The translations under genes and the position numbers were made by a program. Shown in pieces: positions 16,534-24,430 of a stretch of DNA of 35,969 bases. A model generated the notes under the pieces. That model was not told the origin of the DNA, did not search any database, and was given only the letters and a program-made list of their open reading frames with translations. Origin of the DNA: an uncultured Ruthenibacterium sp. (GTDB lineage Bacteria; Bacillota; Clostridia; Oscillospirales; Ruminococcaceae); contig CALXBO010000022.1 of the NCBI GenBank assembly GCA_944386565.1, positions 1 to 35,969 on the forward strand, given 5' to 3'. Position 1 is the stretch's first letter. Every line of letters begins with the position of its first letter.

Positions 16534-17222
16534 GAGAACACCTCCCTGAAAATGCCGTCCACACTCTTGCCGCGCGTCTCGCGCAGGTGCTCGGCGCTGT
16601 CCGCGACGGTCACGCAGCCGTTTTGCAGAAAGAGCACGTCGTCGAGGATGCGCTCCACGTCGCCGATGATGTGCGTCGAGATCACGAGCGCCGCACCCTC
16701 GTTGTACCCCCGGATGATGGTGGACAGAATATAGTCGCGCGTGGCGGGGTCCACGCCGCCGAGCGGTTCGTCCAGCAGGAACAGCTTCGCATTCCGCGCC
16801 ATCGTCAGGCACAGCTGCGTCTTTTCCTGCATGCCCTTGCTCATTGCGGAGATGCGCTGCCGCGGCTCGATGCCGAGCGTGCGCAGCATCTCGGATGCCT
16901 TCGCCGCGTCGAAGTCCTCATAGAAATCGCGGAACAGCGCCACCGCGTCCGCCGCGCGGAAGTGCTGCGGCAGGCTCACGCGGTCGGGCAGGTACGCGGT
17001 GCACGCCTTTGTCTGCGTGCCGGGCACGAGCCCGCCGATGCGCACCTCGCCGTCCGTCGGCTGCAAGAGCCCCGCCGCGAGCTTGAGCATCGTCGTTTTG
17101 CCGCTGCCGTTCGGGCCGAGCAGGCCCGTGATGCGACCGGCCTCCGCGCCGCACGTCAGATTCGCCAGTGCGCGGCGTGTGCCGTATTGCTTTGTCACAT
17201 TGCTGAATGTCAAGAACGCCAT
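16518..17222 (-). CDS. ABC transporter ATPase (YtrB type)
   Basis: A 234-residue ATPase with Walker A GPNGSGKT (residues 36-43), a slightly divergent signature MSKGMQEK (127-134) and Walker B LFLLDEP with Glu152, followed by the D-loop GGVDP and the switch His in STHIIGDVE. Two starts are possible: ATG 17228, which overlaps the upstream stop as ATGA but sits one base from the GGAGG, and ATG 17222, seven bases from it; the latter is chosen. It follows the GntR gene directly and is coupled to the permease downstream. It powers the membrane subunit encoded next. Confidence 0.9.
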   Translation of the reverse strand: MAFLTFSNVTKQYGTRRALANLTCGAEAGRITGLLGPNGSGKTTMLKLAAGLLQPTDGEVRIGGLVPGTQTKACTAYLPDRVSLPQHFRAADAVALFRDFYEDFDAAKASEMLRTLGIEPRQRISAMSKGMQEKTQLCLTMARNAKLFLLDEPLGGVDPATRDYILSTIIRGYNEGAALVISTHIIGDVERILDDVLFLQNGCVTVADSAEHLRETRGKSVDGIFREVFSCLQN

Positions 17223-17224
17223 GT

Positions 17225-17590
17225 TCATTCCTCCCTGATCGCCGCGGCGAGAAGTTCCGCGGCCTCTTCGTTCGTCAGCCCCAGCGCGTGCGCCGCGGCC
17301 AGAAATTCCCGCGCGCTGCGCATGGCAAGCGCGCGGCGCGCCGATGCGATCGCCTGCGCGTCGTCCGTCACGGTGCGGCCCGCCGTGCGCTGCGTGCGCA
17401 CGAGACCGCGCGTCTCCAGCTCCGCCAGCGCGCGCTGCATTGTATTGGGGTTCACACCGGCCTGTGCGGCCAGCTCGCGCACGCCCGGCAGACGTTCGCC
17501 CGGGGCGTACGCCCCCGAGGCAACGGCCGCCTCCAGCTGTTCCAGCAGCTGCAGGTAGACCGGCCTGTCCGCCCGGATGTTCCATTCCAT
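17225..17590 (-). CDS. GntR-family repressor, YtrA subfamily
   Basis: A 121-residue regulator. The N-terminal winged helix-turn-helix (residues about 8-75) contains PVYLQLLEQLEAAVASGAYA, GERLPGVRELAAQAGVNPNT and ALAELETRGLVRTQR. The short ~45-residue helical C-terminus is the YtrA-type dimerisation tail. ATG 17590 is chosen over a GTG two codons upstream because AAGGAGG lies eight bases before the ATG. It is first in an operon with an ABC ATPase and permease, and its promoter carries a perfect inverted repeat, so self-repression relieved by an effector is expected. Confidence 0.9.
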   Translation of the reverse strand: MEWNIRADRPVYLQLLEQLEAAVASGAYAPGERLPGVRELAAQAGVNPNTMQRALAELETRGLVRTQRTAGRTVTDDAQAIASARRALAMRSAREFLAAAHALGLTNEEAAELLAAAIREE

Positions 17591-17612
17591 GGGCACGACC
17601 TCCTTGTGTCAC

Positions 17613-17640
17613 TGTATTAAGCGCTTAAGACAATAATACA
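17613..17640. promoter_or_regulatory. Inverted-repeat operator for the YtrA-like repressor
   Basis: TGTATTA (17613-17619), 14 bases, then TAATACA (17634-17640), a perfect 7-bp inverted repeat. A second perfect 12-bp palindrome, TTAAGCGCTTAA (17617-17628), lies inside it. The repeat covers the -10 of the gntR promoter and its transcription start, an ideal place for repression. Confidence 0.75.
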
Positions 17641-17660
17641 TCGTCTGCGCGCTTTGTCAA
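17633..17660 (-). promoter_or_regulatory. Promoter of the gntR-ABC operon
   Basis: On the minus strand TTGACA (plus 17655-17660), 16-base spacer, TATTAT (17633-17638). The -35 is perfect consensus. Confidence 0.8.
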
Positions 17661-17687
17661 GCATTTTGCCGAAAAAACTTTTTCCCC

Positions 17688-17716
17688 TTGCATCAGGGCA
17701 CGAAATACGGTATACT
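17688..17716 (+). promoter_or_regulatory. Promoter of the COG2426 gene
   Basis: TTGCAT, 17-base spacer, TATACT. It diverges from the gntR promoter; the two -35 boxes are 27 bases apart. Confidence 0.7.
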
Positions 17717-17768
17717 ATCGCTTGAACGCTTTTTATTCAGAAAAAACGGATCAACAAGGAGAATGCAC

Positions 17769-18251
17769 ATGTTTGAACTGCTTCGGAGATACATCGTGGT
17801 GCTGCTTGTGTCGATGGTTCCCGTCATCGAGCTGCGCGGCGCCATTCCCATCGGCGTCGTGGGCCAGCAGCTTCCCGCACTGCAGACGCTGATCGTCGCG
17901 GTCATCGGCAATATGCTTCCGGTGCCCATCATTCTTCTGTTTGCGAAAAAGGTGCTGCTGTGGTGCTGCACCTGGCCCGGCGTGCTGGGACGCTTTTTCT
18001 CGAAGATCCATGAAAAAGGGATGCGCGCGGGCGAGAAGATCGAGGCGAAAGCCGGGCGCGGCATCTACTGGGGCCTGTTCCTGTTCGTCGCCATTCCTCT
18101 GCCGGGCACGGGCGCGTGGACGGGCAGCCTCGCCGCGACGCTGCTGGACCTGAAGTTCTGGCCGAGCGTTGCCGCCGTGATGCTGGGCGTTGCGAGCGCC
18201 GGCCTCATCATGCTCACGCTGTCGCAGCTCGGCGTGATGGCGCTGTACTGA
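17769..18251 (+). CDS. COG2426-type small integral membrane protein
   Basis: A 160-residue membrane protein with about four hydrophobic segments. Diagnostic stretches are VVLLVSMVPVIELRGAIPIG (residues 9-28), NMLPVPIILLFAKKVL and FVAIPLPGTGAWTGSLAATL; the ELRGAIP and PLPGTGAW motifs are those of the COG2426 family ('small multi-drug export protein' in databases, with little experimental support). ATG 17769 is chosen over an ATG two codons upstream because AAGGAG is seven bases before it. It is a single-gene unit with its own promoter and terminator. Transport function is a database label, not something visible in sequence. Confidence 0.85.
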   Translation: MFELLRRYIVVLLVSMVPVIELRGAIPIGVVGQQLPALQTLIVAVIGNMLPVPIILLFAKKVLLWCCTWPGVLGRFFSKIHEKGMRAGEKIEAKAGRGIYWGLFLFVAIPLPGTGAWTGSLAATLLDLKFWPSVAAVMLGVASAGLIMLTLSQLGVMALY

Positions 18252-18270
18252 TCGCTTGCGAAACGCCGAA

Positions 18271-18314
18271 ACGGCCCTCCGCACAGGATGCGGAGGGCCG
18301 TCTTTTTCTTTTTT
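18271..18314 (+). terminator. Terminator after the COG2426 gene
   Basis: Perfect 13-bp stem ACGGCCCTCCGCA/TGCGGAGGGCCGT with a 5-base loop, followed by CTTTTTCTTTTTT. Confidence 0.93.
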
Positions 18315-18333
18315 CATAATTTGTGAGAAAGTG

Positions 18334-18364
18334 TGAAGAAAAGCGCTCCGCTGCCGCGTTGTAT
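18334..18364 (+). promoter_or_regulatory. Possible ECF-type promoter of the sigma factor operon
   Basis: TGAAGA (18334-18339), 17 bases, then CGTTGTAT (18357-18364) loosely resembles ECF promoters (TGAAAC / CGTC). No good sigma-A promoter was found between the terminator and ATG 18400. Weak evidence. Confidence 0.3.
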
Positions 18365-18399
18365 GGGCAGAGGGGAACGAAAGGCGGTGAGGCGCGGCA

Positions 18400-18948
18400 A
18401 TGTCGCATGTGACAACAGCAGAATTTTCCGAGCTCGTGCGGCAGTATGAGCGCCTTGTGTACACGATCTGCTATCAGTTCGTGCACGATCACCAGACGGC
18501 CGAGGATCTTGCGCAGGAGACGTTCCTCTCCGCGTATCTGCACGCCGGAGAATGCGAGCCGGACAGCTACAAGCCGTGGCTGGCGCGCATCGCGGCCAAC
18601 AAGGCGAAGGATTACCTCAAGAGCGCCTACCACAGGAAGGTGGCCCCGGATGAAGACGCGGGAATGACGGAAGTCTCGACCGCGCCGCAGCCCGAGGACA
18701 TCACGATCGCCTCCGACGAGGCGCAGGCCATCGCGGATGAGATCCGCGCGCTGAAAGAACCGTATCACAAAGTTTCCGTGATGTTCTTTCTGGAGGAAAA
18801 GAGCGTGGAGGAGATCTCCAACGCGCTGGGGCGGCCGCCCAAGACCGTACACACACAACTTTACCGCGCGAAGCAGATGCTTCGCGGAGCGATAGAAAGG
18901 AGGGCGCAGGATGGAACTGTTTCAGGAAAACGGATGCCTCACAGATGA
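18400..18948 (+). CDS. ECF-subfamily RNA polymerase sigma factor
   Basis: A 182-residue sigma-70 family factor with region 2 (residues about 8-75, core DLAQETFLSAYLHA at 36-49, then WLARIAANKAKDYLK) and region 4 (about 118-168, helix-turn-helix in KSVEEISNALGRPPKTVHTQ and YRAKQMLR). Region 3 is absent, as expected for ECF factors. It begins at ATG 18400 after GGTGAGG. The next gene, a zinc-binding anti-sigma factor, starts inside its last 38 bases, so the pair is co-translated and the sigma factor is probably held inactive at the membrane until a signal. Target genes probably include its own operon. Confidence 0.92.
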   Translation: MSHVTTAEFSELVRQYERLVYTICYQFVHDHQTAEDLAQETFLSAYLHAGECEPDSYKPWLARIAANKAKDYLKSAYHRKVAPDEDAGMTEVSTAPQPEDITIASDEAQAIADEIRALKEPYHKVSVMFFLEEKSVEEISNALGRPPKTVHTQLYRAKQMLRGAIERRAQDGTVSGKRMPHR

Positions 18949-19405
18949 GGCTCTGCATGGTTTGATCGAAGAGCGCCTTGACGAAATGGGGCGCCTGGAA
19001 GTGGCGGAGCACCTGAGCTTCTGCGACCGCTGCCTGGAGCGATACACGGCGATGCTCACGGACGACACGCTCAAAACGCCCGAGACGCCGCTGACGCCGA
19101 AGATTTTGTCCCGCGTGCGCAGCCGCGTGCTGCGGCTGGTGGTGAACCGCTACGCCGCGTGCGGCGCGGCGGCCGTGCTGGCCTTCACGCTGTGGGGCGC
19201 GGGCGTGTTCGACCGTCTTGTGCCCAGCGACCTGCCCGTGACGGACGGGCGGCCCGCCGTCACCGAGCACCGCGAGGAGCGCCGGGAGAACATCAGCGAT
19301 TTCTTCACCGGAACGAACGACTTTTTCCGCCAAATGGACAACAGCATCAACGGAGCGATGGCATGGCTGATGAACCCGGCGTCGCAGACACAAACACAGG
19401 AGTGA
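18911..19405 (+). CDS. Membrane anti-sigma factor with zinc-binding domain
   Basis: A 164-residue protein overlapping the sigma gene by 38 bases, with GAAAGGAGG before ATG 18911. The N-terminal part has the ZAS zinc motif His34-x3-Cys38-x2-Cys41 (EHLSFCDRC), which binds the ECF factor in the cytoplasm. One hydrophobic helix follows at about residues 82-101, and the ~60-residue C-terminus (with repeated acidic and Asn/Phe residues, ENISDFFTGTNDFFRQMDNS) would be outside. The design is typical of sensors whose outer domain receives an envelope signal. What is sensed is unknown. Confidence 0.88.
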   Translation: MELFQENGCLTDEALHGLIEERLDEMGRLEVAEHLSFCDRCLERYTAMLTDDTLKTPETPLTPKILSRVRSRVLRLVVNRYAACGAAAVLAFTLWGAGVFDRLVPSDLPVTDGRPAVTEHREERRENISDFFTGTNDFFRQMDNSINGAMAWLMNPASQTQTQE

Positions 19406-19411
19406 TCAGAT

Positions 19412-19996
19412 ATGAAAAAGAAAAACGGATTTCTTACCTTCTGCTTCGCATTTATTCCCGGTGCGGGGCAGATGTATCTCGGATATATGCACCGGGGCCT
19501 TTCCATCGTCGGCGCGTTTGCGCTCATCACGATGGCGGCGTCGTTCTTCAGCTACTTCGGGCTGGGCGTCCTCGCGGTGCTTCTGCCCATCATCTGGATG
19601 TACTCGTTCTTCGATACGTTCCGCATCGCGTCGCAGACGCCGGAGGAAGCGGCCGCGAAGCCCGACGCCTTCCTGCTCGACCCGCGCGACCTGCTGGGCA
19701 CGAAATGGCGCAGCGTGCTGTCGGGCCGGCACAAGCTGGTGGGCGCGGCGCTCGTCGCGTTCGGCGTGTATATGCTGTACCGCAATTTTGCATACCCCAT
19801 CCTGCAGAGCCTGATCAACAGATACGGCCTCTACTGGCTTGACCGCATGCTCAACGGCCTGCCCGTGCTGCTGATGGCGTTTGTCATCATTGCGCTCGGC
19901 GCGTGGCTCATCCGCGGTCCGGTGCAGCCGGCCGACGACTACACGGCCTACATCGGCACCGGAAGCGAAGAAGAGGAGGAAGAGAGCCATGAGTGA
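19412..19996 (+). CDS. TM2-like multi-helix membrane protein
   Basis: A 194-residue membrane protein. The N-terminus (FCFAFIPGAGQMYLGYMHRG, residues 10-29) has the Gly-rich GxGQxYxG turn of TM2-type domains. About three helices fall in residues 5-70, a polar loop in 75-112 (with FLLDPRDLLG) and two more helices near 110-130 and 148-170. The acidic tail ends GSEEEEEESHE. It follows the anti-sigma gene by 6 bases and overlaps the next gene by 8, so it is part of the ECF operon and may be an envelope-stress target or accessory. Function unknown. Confidence 0.8.
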   Translation: MKKKNGFLTFCFAFIPGAGQMYLGYMHRGLSIVGAFALITMAASFFSYFGLGVLAVLLPIIWMYSFFDTFRIASQTPEEAAAKPDAFLLDPRDLLGTKWRSVLSGRHKLVGAALVAFGVYMLYRNFAYPILQSLINRYGLYWLDRMLNGLPVLLMAFVIIALGAWLIRGPVQPADDYTAYIGTGSEEEEEESHE

Positions 19997-20840
19997 TGCC
20001 GTCAAGACCGCCGTGCCGCAGACTCCTCCCGCGCCGCAGCCGGCGCCGCCCCGCCCCGCGTCCGTGCGGCGCGTCGGCACGCTGACGCTGGGCGTCGCGC
20101 TCATCATCGTGGGGCTGAGCCTGTGCGCCTATATGATCTGGCCGTCGTTCAACATCATCCTCGTGATGAAGTTCGTGCCGGTGCTGCTCGTGATTCTGGG
20201 GCTTGAGCTGCTGTATTACAATGCAAAATACAAGGCCGAGCGTGTTCGGTACGACTTCATGTCCACATTCCTGTGCGCGATCATCTTTCTCGGCGCGTTC
20301 GGATGCGTCTTCGCCGCCAAGTACGCCGAGCTCGGCTGGGGCGCCGACGGCGCGGAGAGACGCATGTCCACCGAATGGGAGCAGAACCTCACGGAGGCAC
20401 TCACCGGGAACGATGAGGTCGCGTCGCTGTACGCGAATGCCTATTATCAGGACAAATGGCAGCTGACGCGCGCCGGAGCCATCCCCGATACGCTCGAGGG
20501 TGCACAGAAAAACGATCTCGCGGTGCGGGGGCATGTCAATGTGACTCTCACGGGAACGTATGAGTCCAAAGCGGAGTTCCTCGCCGCGTGCGATAAGCTG
20601 CGCAGCGTGATCGCCTCGTGCGGCGTGGAAGAGCCGGACATCTCGTTCTCCACCGTGCCCGCGAGCGAGACGAACCCCGTTTCCTATTTTGTTTCGACCG
20701 GCGGGGCGTTCGAGTATTCGCGCCCGATGACGGAACTCAGCGAAGACAGCGTCGGCGAAGAAGTCTGGCAGCCGGAGACCGAGCCTGTGCCCGAGGCCGG
20801 CACAGACCCGACGGCCGCGGCGGAATACGCCGAGGGCTGA
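19989..20840 (+). CDS. Membrane protein with LiaI/LiaF-like (DUF5668-type) N-terminus
   Basis: A 283-residue protein beginning with a Pro/Ala-rich cytoplasmic stretch (residues 1-28), then about three helices (31-50, 55-75, 92-112) resembling LiaI-LiaF/DUF5668 membrane modules (RRVGTLTLGVALIIVGL). Residues about 113-283 form an outer domain without a recognised family, ending in a Glu/Pro-rich tail. It starts at ATG 19989, eight bases inside the previous gene. LiaF-like proteins modulate cell-envelope stress systems, so an envelope role fits its place beside an ECF sigma/anti-sigma pair; this is inference. It ends at a bidirectional terminator. Confidence 0.75.
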   Translation: MSDAVKTAVPQTPPAPQPAPPRPASVRRVGTLTLGVALIIVGLSLCAYMIWPSFNIILVMKFVPVLLVILGLELLYYNAKYKAERVRYDFMSTFLCAIIFLGAFGCVFAAKYAELGWGADGAERRMSTEWEQNLTEALTGNDEVASLYANAYYQDKWQLTRAGAIPDTLEGAQKNDLAVRGHVNVTLTGTYESKAEFLAACDKLRSVIASCGVEEPDISFSTVPASETNPVSYFVSTGGAFEYSRPMTELSEDSVGEEVWQPETEPVPEAGTDPTAAAEYAEG

Positions 20841-20863
20841 ACCGCCGCTTTGATATAGATACA

Positions 20864-20897
20864 AAAAGCGCCTGCCGCAGATGCGGCAGGCGCTTTT
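20864..20897. terminator. Bidirectional terminator between the ECF operon and fhs
   Basis: A perfect 15-bp stem AAAAGCGCCTGCCGC/GCGGCAGGCGCTTTT with loop AGAT, between convergent genes. Confidence 0.93.
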
Positions 20898-20915
20898 GGC
20901 TTTTGAAAAATGCGA

Positions 20916-22583
20916 TCAGAACAGACCGCTGATGACGCCGTTTTCGTCCACGTCGATGTTCTCGGCGGCGGGCTTTTTCGGCAGGCCCGGCATCGTCATG
21001 ATGTCGCCCATGATGACGACGACAAAGCCCGCGCCCGCGGACAGGCGCGCGTCGCGCACGTTCATCGCAAAGCCCTCCGGAGCGGCCGGCAGGGCAGCGT
21101 TGTCCGAGAAGCTGTACTGCGTCTTGGCGATGCAGACGGGCAGATTGCCGAAGCCGAACGCTTCGAAATCGGCCAGCGCTTTCGCGGCGGCTTTCGAATA
21201 GGTGACGCTCGCGGCATGGTACACCTTTTTGCACACGGCTTCGATCTTTTCCTTCAGCGGCGCGCTGTCCTCATAGGCGAAGTGCGGCTCGCGCTGCTCC
21301 ATGATGCCCAGCACGTCCTCGGCCAGTTCCAGACCGCCTTCGCCGCCCTTCGCGAACACCTCGCTCAGCGCGCAGGGCACGCCCAGCTGCGTGCAGTACT
21401 CGCGCAGGAATTCGTGCTCTTCGGCGCTGTCGGTCGGGAAGGCGTTGATGGCCACGCACACCGGCATGCCGTAGATCTTCTGCATGTTCTCCACATGGCG
21501 GCCGAGGTTGGCCGCGCCCGCCTCGAGGTATTCGAGGTTCGGCACACCCAGTTCCGCCTTCGGGCAGCCGCCGTGGTGCTTGAGCGCGCGCACCGTCGCC
21601 ACGACGACGACGGCCGACGGCTTCACACCGGACAGGCGGCACTTGATGTCCATGAATTTCTCCGCGCCGAGGTCCGCGCCGAAGCCCGCCTCGGTGACGA
21701 CGTAGTCGGCCAGCTTCATGCCGAGTTTCGTGGCGATGACGCTGTTGCAGCCGTGCGCGATGTTCGCGAACGGGCCGCCGTGCACGAGCGCGGGCGTGTG
21801 CTCAAGCGTCTGCACGAGGTTCGGGTCAAACGCGTCCTTCAGCAGCGCGGCCATCGCGCCCGCCGCGCCGATCTGCCCGGCGGTGACGGGTTTTCCCTCG
21901 TATGTGTAGCCCACGACGATGCGGGACAGGCGCTCTTTCAGGTCGGCGAGGTCGGTGGCGAGGCAGAACACGGCCATCACTTCGCTCGCGACGGTGATGT
22001 CGAAGCCGTCCTCGCGCGGCGTGCCGTTCACCTTGCCGCCCAGGCCGTCCACCACGAAGCGGAGCTGGCGGTCGTTCATGTCGACGCAGCGCTTCCAGGT
22101 GATGCGGCGCGGGTCGATGCCCAGCGCGTTGCCGTGGTGGATGTGGTTGTCCACCATTGCGGCCAGCAGGTTGTTCGCCGCGCCGATGGCGTGCAGGTCG
22201 CCCGTGAAATGCAGGTTGATGTCCTCCATCGGCACAACCTGCGCGTAGCCGCCGCCCGCAGCGCCGCCCTTGATGCCGAACACCGGCCCGAGGCTCGGCT
22301 CGCGCAGCGCCAGCACGACCTTTTTGCCCATGCGGTGCAGTGCGTCCGCAAGGCCGACGCTCGTCGTTGTCTTGCCCTCGCCCGCGGGCGTGGGGCTGAT
22401 GGCCGTGACGAGAATGACGCGGGCGTCTTTTTTGTCCGCGAGCCGTTTTACCAGCCGGTGGTCGATCTTTGCCTTGTACTTGCCGTAGGGGATGAGGCTG
22501 TCGCCTTCCACGCCGAGAGCCGCCGCAATGTCGGCGGCGGGCAGCATCTGAGCTTCCTGCGCGATCTGAATGTCCGATTTCAT
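20916..22583 (-). CDS. fhs: Formate--tetrahydrofolate ligase
   Basis: A 555-residue enzyme, full length for FTHFS, which makes 10-formyl-THF from formate, THF and ATP in the cytoplasm. The ATP loop [18 protein letters not shown] begins at residue 65. Other family blocks are [71 protein letters not shown] and the C-terminal [16 protein letters not shown]. It supports one-carbon metabolism and, in acetogens, the Wood-Ljungdahl methyl branch; no other such genes are visible. ATG 22583 has GAGGAGG nine bases upstream. The leader between promoter and start contains a terminator-like structure. Confidence 0.97.
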   Translation of the reverse strand: MKSDIQIAQEAQMLPAADIAAALGVEGDSLIPYGKYKAKIDHRLVKRLADKKDARVILVTAISPTPAGEGKTTTSVGLADALHRMGKKVVLALREPSLGPVFGIKGGAAGGGYAQVVPMEDINLHFTGDLHAIGAANNLLAAMVDNHIHHGNALGIDPRRITWKRCVDMNDRQLRFVVDGLGGKVNGTPREDGFDITVASEVMAVFCLATDLADLKERLSRIVVGYTYEGKPVTAGQIGAAGAMAALLKDAFDPNLVQTLEHTPALVHGGPFANIAHGCNSVIATKLGMKLADYVVTEAGFGADLGAEKFMDIKCRLSGVKPSAVVVVATVRALKHHGGCPKAELGVPNLEYLEAGAANLGRHVENMQKIYGMPVCVAINAFPTDSAEEHEFLREYCTQLGVPCALSEVFAKGGEGGLELAEDVLGIMEQREPHFAYEDSAPLKEKIEAVCKKVYHAASVTYSKAAAKALADFEAFGFGNLPVCIAKTQYSFSDNAALPAAPEGFAMNVRDARLSAGAGFVVVIMGDIMTMPGLPKKPAAENIDVDENGVISGLF

Positions 22584-22609
22584 GGGTTCAAGACCTCCTC
22601 GCTGTCTGC

Positions 22610-22668
22610 AAAAAATAAAGCGCCGCTCCGCCTTCGGCCCGCTTCGGGCCGTGCTCCGGGCGGGGCGC
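22610..22668 (-). terminator. Terminator-like hairpin in the fhs leader (candidate attenuator)
   Basis: Read on the minus strand, GC-rich arms (plus 22621-22632 with 22659-22667, 3-base bulge) enclose a perfect inner hairpin GGCCCG/CGGGCC (22636-22650), and CTTTATTTTTT follows. It lies between the fhs promoter and its ribosome site, so it could stop transcription ahead of the gene. No anti-terminator was identified. Confidence 0.5.
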
Positions 22669-22683
22669 ACACGTTCTGCCCTT

Positions 22684-22712
22684 ATTGTAACAGAGTTTTC
22701 ACCACTGTACAA
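22684..22712 (-). promoter_or_regulatory. fhs promoter
   Basis: On the minus strand TTGTAC (plus 22707-22712), 17-base spacer, TACAAT (22684-22689). The leader is about 95 bases. Confidence 0.75.
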
Positions 22713-22723
22713 GCGAAAGAGAA

Positions 22724-22752
22724 TTGCTTTTTGTACTTTCCGATGGTACAAT
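22724..22752 (+). promoter_or_regulatory. Promoter of the DegV gene
   Basis: TTGCTT, 17-base spacer, TACAAT (22747-22752), diverging from the fhs promoter with only 11 bases between the two -35 boxes. Confidence 0.7.
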
Positions 22753-22789
22753 GGTACAAGAAAACATGTGACACGGAGGCGGAAACAAG

Positions 22790-23638
22790 ATGAAGATCAG
22801 CATCATCGGCGACAGCTGCACCGACCTGACCCCCGCGCTCGCGCGTGTGCTCGGTGTGAGCATTGCGCCTTTGAAGATCAAGGTGGGGGACGCTGTCCAG
22901 CATGTGGATGACGGCAGCCTTGACACGGTACAGCTCATCCGTGAAATGAAGGCCTGCCGCACTTCGCCTACGACGGCCTGCCCCTCGCCCGACGAATATG
23001 CGGCCCGCATGCGGGAGTGCGAGGCGTGCTTTGTCATCACGCTTTCGTCGAAGCTCTCCGGCAGCTACAACGCCGCGTGCGTCGCGCGCGACATGGTGCT
23101 GGAGGATGAGCCCGGCAAAAAGATCGCCGTGCTCGACTCCGAGAGCGCCGCGGCCGGCCAGACGCTCATCGCCCTGACGCTGCGCCGCCTCATCGACGAA
23201 GAGCTGGAGTTCGACAAGATCGAGCGCCGCATCCGCGCGTTCATCGCGCCCATGCGCACGCGCTTTGTGCTCGAGGATCTGTCGAACCTCATCAAGAACG
23301 GCCGCATCTCCAAGATGGCGGGCTTCGTGGGCACGATGCTCAACCTGCGTCCGCTCATGGCCGACAACGGCCACGGCGAGATCACGTGCCTCGAGAAGAT
23401 CCGCGGCACGGCCAACGCCATGCACCGCCTTGTGGAGCGCGTGGCCGAGGAGACGGCCTCCGACGAGCCGGACAGCCTCACGCTCGTGCTCAGCTACTGC
23501 AACTGCCCCGAGCGCGCGGCGGCGCTGAAAAAGGATTTCCTCGCCAAATGCCGCGCTCTGCGCGAAGTGGTCATGGTGCCCACGGGCGGCATCTCCACCG
23601 TGTATGCGTTCGACGGCGGCGTGGTCATCGCATTCTGA
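22790..23638 (+). CDS. DegV-family fatty-acid-binding protein
   Basis: A 282-residue two-domain protein. The family marks are [17 protein letters not shown] at the N-terminus, PLKIKVGD, the [13 protein letters not shown] loop near residue 60, [13 protein letters not shown] and [10 protein letters not shown], then [21 protein letters not shown]. DegV (FakB) proteins hold a fatty acid in a tunnel and, with FakA, present it for phosphorylation; no fakA is visible here and many Clostridia have several DegV genes. ATG 22790 is preceded by CGGAGG. It is a single-gene unit, divergent from fhs and closed by a strong terminator. Which lipid it binds is not known. Confidence 0.92.
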   Translation: MKISIIGDSCTDLTPALARVLGVSIAPLKIKVGDAVQHVDDGSLDTVQLIREMKACRTSPTTACPSPDEYAARMRECEACFVITLSSKLSGSYNAACVARDMVLEDEPGKKIAVLDSESAAAGQTLIALTLRRLIDEELEFDKIERRIRAFIAPMRTRFVLEDLSNLIKNGRISKMAGFVGTMLNLRPLMADNGHGEITCLEKIRGTANAMHRLVERVAEETASDEPDSLTLVLSYCNCPERAAALKKDFLAKCRALREVVMVPTGGISTVYAFDGGVVIAF

Positions 23639-23654
23639 ACCTGTGCATCCGGTC

Positions 23655-23683
23655 AGCCGCGGCAGAGCGCCGCGGCTTTTTTT
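23655..23683 (+). terminator. Terminator after the DegV gene
   Basis: Perfect 9-bp stem AGCCGCGGC/GCCGCGGCT, loop AGAGC, followed by six T. Confidence 0.92.
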
Positions 23684-23694
23684 GCATGCTTGCG

Positions 23695-23725
23695 GATACA
23701 TTTCCGATACAAACATGTTTATACT
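23695..23725 (+). promoter_or_regulatory. Candidate autoregulated promoter of the two-component operon
   Basis: TATACT (23720-23725) is a good -10 but lacks a -35. In its place are two GATACA direct repeats (23695-23700 and 23706-23711), spaced 11 bases start to start, one helical turn, as in OmpR-family response-regulator sites. Activation by the regulator encoded next is inferred. Confidence 0.5.
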
Positions 23726-23764
23726 GTGAACGTGGGAACAAATCGAAACATGGGGGTATCGCGC

Positions 23765-24430
23765 ATGAACAAAATTCTGATTGTGGAGGACGAGGAAGCC
23801 ATCTCCTCCCTGATTGAAATGAGCCTTGTGCGCGCCGGCTACCGCTGCGAGACGGCAGACGACGGGCTTGTCGCGGCGGACAAGATCGAGCAAAACGTCT
23901 ACGACCTCGTCCTGCTCGACGTGATGCTGCCGGGGCTCGACGGATACGAACTGATGGACTACCTGCGCCCGACGGGCACGCCCGTCATTTTCATCACGGC
24001 GAAGGGCTCGCTCGGCGACCGCGTGAAGGGGCTGCGCCTCGGCGCGGACGATTACATCGTCAAGCCGTTCGAAGTTCCCGAGCTCATCGCGCGCGTGGAG
24101 AGCGTTCTGCGCCGCACCGGGCGGGGAGGGCAGACGCTGCACGCGTGGGACGTGGAGCTCGACACCGTTGCGCGCACCGTCACGAAGAACGGTGTGCCCG
24201 TGGCGCTCACGCCGCGTGAATTCGACCTGCTGGAGCTGCTCATCCGCAACCGCGGCATGGCGCTCTACCGCGAGACACTGTTTGAGCGCGTCTGGGGCGG
24301 CGAGCCGGAGAACGACACGCGCACGCTCGATCTGCACATCAACCGTCTGCGCAAAAAGCTCGGTTGGCAGACGCGGATCACCACCGTCTACAAGATCGGC
24401 TATAAGCTCGAACGGGAGGACGCGCCTTGA
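23765..24430 (+). CDS. OmpR/PhoB-family response regulator
   Basis: A 221-residue regulator. The receiver domain (residues 1-115) has the acidic pocket Glu8-Asp9-Glu10, phospho-acceptor Asp52 (LLDVMLPGLDGYE), Thr78 (FITAK) and Lys100 (DDYIVKPFE). The C-terminal winged helix (about 125-218) has LTPREFDLLELLIRNRGMA and RTLDLHINRLRKKLG. ATG 23765 gives the usual MNKILIVEDE start; only a GGGGG tract lies about ten bases upstream, a weak ribosome site. Its stop overlaps the kinase start (TTGA), so regulator and sensor are coupled. Confidence 0.95.
   Translation: MNKILIVEDEEAISSLIEMSLVRAGYRCETADDGLVAADKIEQNVYDLVLLDVMLPGLDGYELMDYLRPTGTPVIFITAKGSLGDRVKGLRLGADDYIVKPFEVPELIARVESVLRRTGRGGQTLHAWDVELDTVARTVTKNGVPVALTPREFDLLELLIRNRGMALYRETLFERVWGGEPENDTRTLDLHINRLRKKLGWQTRITTVYKIGYKLEREDAP

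Noticed and set aside
22584..22789. THF riboswitch upstream of fhs
   Set aside because: The leader does not show the conserved THF-aptamer sequence that I know; only a terminator-like hairpin is visible.
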